A DNA stretch of 64,000 nucleotides from Chelativorans multitrophicus (GTDB taxonomy: Bacteria > Pseudomonadota > Alphaproteobacteria > Rhizobiales > Rhizobiaceae). The translations under genes and the position numbers were made by a program. Of the stretch, positions 61,632 through 64,000 are shown piece by piece. The stretch's first letter is position 1. Each line of letters begins with the position of its first letter. The stretch lies in the NCBI RefSeq assembly GCF_011317445.1, contig NZ_JAAAPL010000003.1, forward strand, positions 62,001-126,000. The letters are read 5' to 3'. The notes under the pieces were generated by a model, which did not search any database, was not told the origin of the DNA, and worked only from the letters and a program-made list of their open reading frames with translations.

Positions 61632-62810
61632 ATGAATCTGCAAGATGATCTGTTCCTCGATGCCGAGTTCCTTCGCGCACGCCGCAATTCAAAATGGAGG
61701 AGATTTCCCGACACCATAGTCCCCTCATGGATCGCCGATATGGACCTCAAGGTGGCGGACGTCGTGCAGAACGCGGTGGAGGGGACCACGAAGCAGCGCG
61801 ACTACGGCTATCCTCGCCGCAGCGCGATCCCGGCCGAGCGAATTGCCGCGGATGCTTGGGCTGGTTGGGTGTCGCGCCGTCATGGATGGAACGTTGATCC
61901 CGCCGACGTGGTCGTGGCGACAGATCTCATGCAGGCCTGCTCTGCGGCCATCCTTACCTACTCCGAAGAGGGGGACGGCATCCTCCTGCCGACGCCCTGT
62001 TATCCGCCGTTCCGCGCCTGCATCACAGAAGCCAGGCGCACCTTGATCGATTGCCCGATGATCGAAGGTGAAGACGGCTTCCGGTTCGATTTTGAGGCAA
62101 TGGAAGCGCAAATCGATGACCGCACTCGGATGATCCTCCTCTGCAATCCGCACAACCCTACCGGTCGTGTGATGACCAGGGAAGAACTGTCGTCAGTGAT
62201 TGCGATCGCCGAACGACACGACCTGATCGTCTTCGTTGACGAGATCCATGCCGATATCATCTATCCAGGCCACCGGCACCTTTCCCTTGCAAACCTATCA
62301 CCCGAGGCCGCGGCGCGCACCGTCACCGCAAGTTCGGCTACAAAGTCGTTCACCACACCGGCTTTGCGGCTCGCCGTCATGCATTTTGGCTCCCGTCCCC
62401 TGCGCGAGCGCTTCGACCGTCGCATCCCCAAAGCGCTTATGGGAAAACCTGCTATCACCGCGATTGACGCCAGCTACGCCGCCTGGACGGAAGGCGACGA
62501 TTGGTTTGATGCTACGCTAGGGTATCTAACTACCGCCCGCGAAAAAGTGGTGAAGACCGTCGAGGCGGTGCCTAATCTGAGGCTGCATCAACCGGAATCG
62601 ACGTATCTCGCCTTTATCGATTGTCGCGGATTGAAACTGAGCCGGCCCGCCGCTGCGTTCTTTCTCGACACGGCCCGGATCGGCTTCAGTGAAGGCGAAA
62701 GCTTCGGAACCGGTTATGAGGGATGGGTTCGGCTGAATTTTGCGACCGCCCCCGATGTCTTGGGCGAAAAGCTGGCACGCCTGAAGGCCGCATGTCTTGC
62801 CGAGGCCTGA
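61632..62810 (+). CDS. PatB/MalY-type PLP C-S lyase (cystathionine beta-lyase-like)
   Basis: This 392-aa fold-type I PLP enzyme has PSWIADMDL, TPCYPPFRA, CNPHNPTGR, VDEIHADI (Asp203) and the PLP lysine Lys238 (SSATKSF). The IADMDL and DEIHADI signatures mark the PatB/MalY group, which beta-eliminates cystathionine and S-substituted cysteines to pyruvate, ammonia and a thiol. ATG 61632 follows AAGGACGCC; the frame upstream begins at a TTG. It is co-directional with the importer, suggesting uptake and cleavage of a cysteine conjugate. Confidence 0.9.
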   Translation: MNLQDDLFLDAEFLRARRNSKWRRFPDTIVPSWIADMDLKVADVVQNAVEGTTKQRDYGYPRRSAIPAERIAADAWAGWVSRRHGWNVDPADVVVATDLMQACSAAILTYSEEGDGILLPTPCYPPFRACITEARRTLIDCPMIEGEDGFRFDFEAMEAQIDDRTRMILLCNPHNPTGRVMTREELSSVIAIAERHDLIVFVDEIHADIIYPGHRHLSLANLSPEAAARTVTASSATKSFTTPALRLAVMHFGSRPLRERFDRRIPKALMGKPAITAIDASYAAWTEGDDWFDATLGYLTTAREKVVKTVEAVPNLRLHQPESTYLAFIDCRGLKLSRPAAAFFLDTARIGFSEGESFGTGYEGWVRLNFATAPDVLGEKLARLKAACLAEA

Positions 62811-62865
62811 TCACGATCGACGCGTAGACCTGGCTTCGACGGGGCAACTCACGAGGAAGGATCCC

Positions 62866-63045
62866 ATGGTCGATGGCATAGAGCCGACTAGCTTTTGGAA
62901 GGCTACAGGCAACTTCGACATCGGCGCCTTCGGCCTTTCCGCAAGGCGTGTTTCAGCAACACCGCCGACCATGCCGACATTAGTCGACGCGGTGCCCTCG
63001 GCGGCCGCCTTTGCGCTCGCGATAATCAGGAAGAATCGGCGATGA
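62866..63045 (+). CDS. Small ORF, 59 aa, coupled to the second GMC gene
   Basis: ATG 62866 follows GAGGAAGG at a normal distance and the TGA (63043-63045) overlaps the ATG of the GMC gene (63042). The product (MVDGIEPTSFWKATGNFDIG, a hydrophobic middle SAAAFALAII, and a basic RKNRR end) matches no family I know. It could be a small partner, a translational-coupling leader, or a remnant. Confidence 0.45.
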   Translation: MVDGIEPTSFWKATGNFDIGAFGLSARRVSATPPTMPTLVDAVPSAAAFALAIIRKNRR

Positions 63046-64000
63046 GCAACCAGGTCGAAGCCGACGAGGATTTCGGCACCTACGATCATATCGTGATTGG
63101 CGCCGGTAGCGCGGGATGCGTGCTGGCGAACCGACTCACACGCGACGGATCGCGCAGGGTGCTGCTCCTGGAAGCCGGTGGCAGCGACAATTGGCACTGG
63201 ATCCGAATTCCCATCGGGTATGTCTATTGTATCGGCAATCCGCGCACCGATTGGATGTACAAGACGGAGCCGGAGCCGGGATTGAACGGTCGATCCATCG
63301 GCTATCCGCGTGGGCGCGTGCTTGGCGGCTGCTCGTCAATCAACGGGATGATCTACATGCGCGGACAGGCGCGTGACTACGATCACTGGCGTCAGCTCGG
63401 CAATGTGGGCTGGAGTTGGGAGGACGTACTGCCGCTGTTCAAGCGAGCCGAGAACTATTATCGCGGTGAGGATGACTATCACGGCGCCGAGGGCGAACTT
63501 CGCGTAGAGAAACAGCGCCTGCACTGGCCGATACTGGATGCCTTCCGTGATGCGGCCGAGGCGGCGGGCATCCCGCGAACCGAAGACTTCAACCGCGGAG
63601 ACAACGAAGGTTGCGGCTATTTTGACGTCACGCAACGCGGCGGCTTCCGGTGGAACGCGGTGCGGGCCTTTCTTGCCCCTGTTCGTAACCGGCCTAATCT
63701 TCGGATTCAGATCAATGCACAGGTGGACCGGCTCATTTTTGAAGGTAATCGCGCCACAGGCGTGCGTTTCCGTCTCGGTGGCCGTGACCGGATAGCCAAG
63801 GCCCGGGCCGACATACTGCTCGCGGCCGGGGCTATCGGGTCGCCTGTAATCCTACAGCGTTCCGGGATAGGCGATCCCGACCATCTGGCTGCTCTCGGAA
63901 TCGAGACACGTCGCGCTCTGAAAGGCGTGGGCGCGAACTTGCAGGATCACCTCCAGCTTCGCTGCATCTACGCGGTCAGCGGCGCCTCAACGCTTAATGC
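63042..64000 (+). CDS. GMC-family FAD oxidoreductase, N-terminal part (cut by window edge)
   Basis: The visible 319 residues contain the FAD motif VIGAGSAGCVLANRLTRDG, the GMC signature GRVLGGCSSINGMIYMRG and the second signature region (AAGAIGSPVILQRSGIGDP). The catalytic His/Asn region lies beyond the window. It is a paralogue of the GMC at 38977. ATG 63042 is coupled to the upstream 59-aa ORF. Likely an alcohol dehydrogenase of the choline/PEG/polyol type, perhaps acting on the side group released by the C-S lyase. Confidence 0.9.
   Translation, partial: MSNQVEADEDFGTYDHIVIGAGSAGCVLANRLTRDGSRRVLLLEAGGSDNWHWIRIPIGYVYCIGNPRTDWMYKTEPEPGLNGRSIGYPRGRVLGGCSSINGMIYMRGQARDYDHWRQLGNVGWSWEDVLPLFKRAENYYRGEDDYHGAEGELRVEKQRLHWPILDAFRDAAEAAGIPRTEDFNRGDNEGCGYFDVTQRGGFRWNAVRAFLAPVRNRPNLRIQINAQVDRLIFEGNRATGVRFRLGGRDRIAKARADILLAAGAIGSPVILQRSGIGDPDHLAALGIETRRALKGVGANLQDHLQLRCIYAVSGASTLN

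Overview
The window is GC-rich, densely coded alphaproteobacterial DNA. The gene families and their order (smo-type polyol operon, many ABC importers, sugar-acid dehydratase, paired SDRs, ArdC/MobC mobilisation genes) suggest a member of the Hyphomicrobiales (Rhizobiaceae/Phyllobacteriaceae type), on a plasmid, chromid or chromosomal accessory island. No rRNA, tRNA, CRISPR array or intact insertion sequence was recognised.

Layout. (1) 1-5.4 kb is a mobilisation/accessory module: the N-terminus of an AAA-ATPase-like protein cut by the left edge, an ArdC antirestriction protein, several small element-type ORFs (two of them frameshifted), a HUH relaxase and MobC. (2) 5.5-8.75 kb is a leftward sulfur operon: secreted tandem rhodanese, YeeE/YedE transporter, a membrane-anchored protein with four Ala-Pro-Cys motifs and three polyproline blocks, and an unrecognised 202-aa protein. 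(3) 9.1-18.2 kb is a leftward polyol operon (SmoE-F-G-K-like importer, two SDR polyol dehydrogenases, HAD phosphatase, FGGY kinase) with its SorC-type regulator. (4) 18.6-41.6 kb is a large catabolic island: a CUT1 sugar importer with a lactonase and SDRs; a separated importer ATPase; an AraC-type regulator; ALDH; luciferase-like monooxygenase; AKR; DhaK/DhaL; a CMD protein; a GntR regulator; a DapA-type aldolase; IlvD/Edd dehydratase; amidohydrolase; flavin reductase; GMC oxidoreductase; and 2-hydroxyacid dehydrogenase. These could make up a non-phosphorylative sugar-acid pathway. (5) 41.7-46.0 kb is a CoA module: crotonase-fold protein, FadB-like bifunctional enzyme and class III CoA-transferase. 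(6) 46.0-54.8 kb is one leftward operon joining a BisC-type molybdoenzyme, a polyamine/Fe-type ABC importer, a mercaptopyruvate sulfurtransferase, a dihydroxyphthalate-decarboxylase-like protein and a small EthD-like protein. (7) 54.9-64 kb holds a LysR regulator divergent from a dipeptide-type ABC operon with a fused DppD-DppF ATPase, a PatB/MalY C-S lyase, a 59-aa ORF and a second GMC oxidoreductase cut by the right edge.

Regulatory DNA is visible at several points. There is a perfect 16-bp inverted repeat in the dapA-like/ilvD-like divergent promoter, a GCAAATGC motif shared by the smoC and smoE promoters, and strong hairpins 3' of three solute-binding-protein genes and inside the sulfur operon.

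The most novel-looking items are the sulfur operon with its Cys/Pro-repeat protein and the BisC-importer-sulfurtransferase operon. Functions given are by family resemblance read by eye; no database search was possible.
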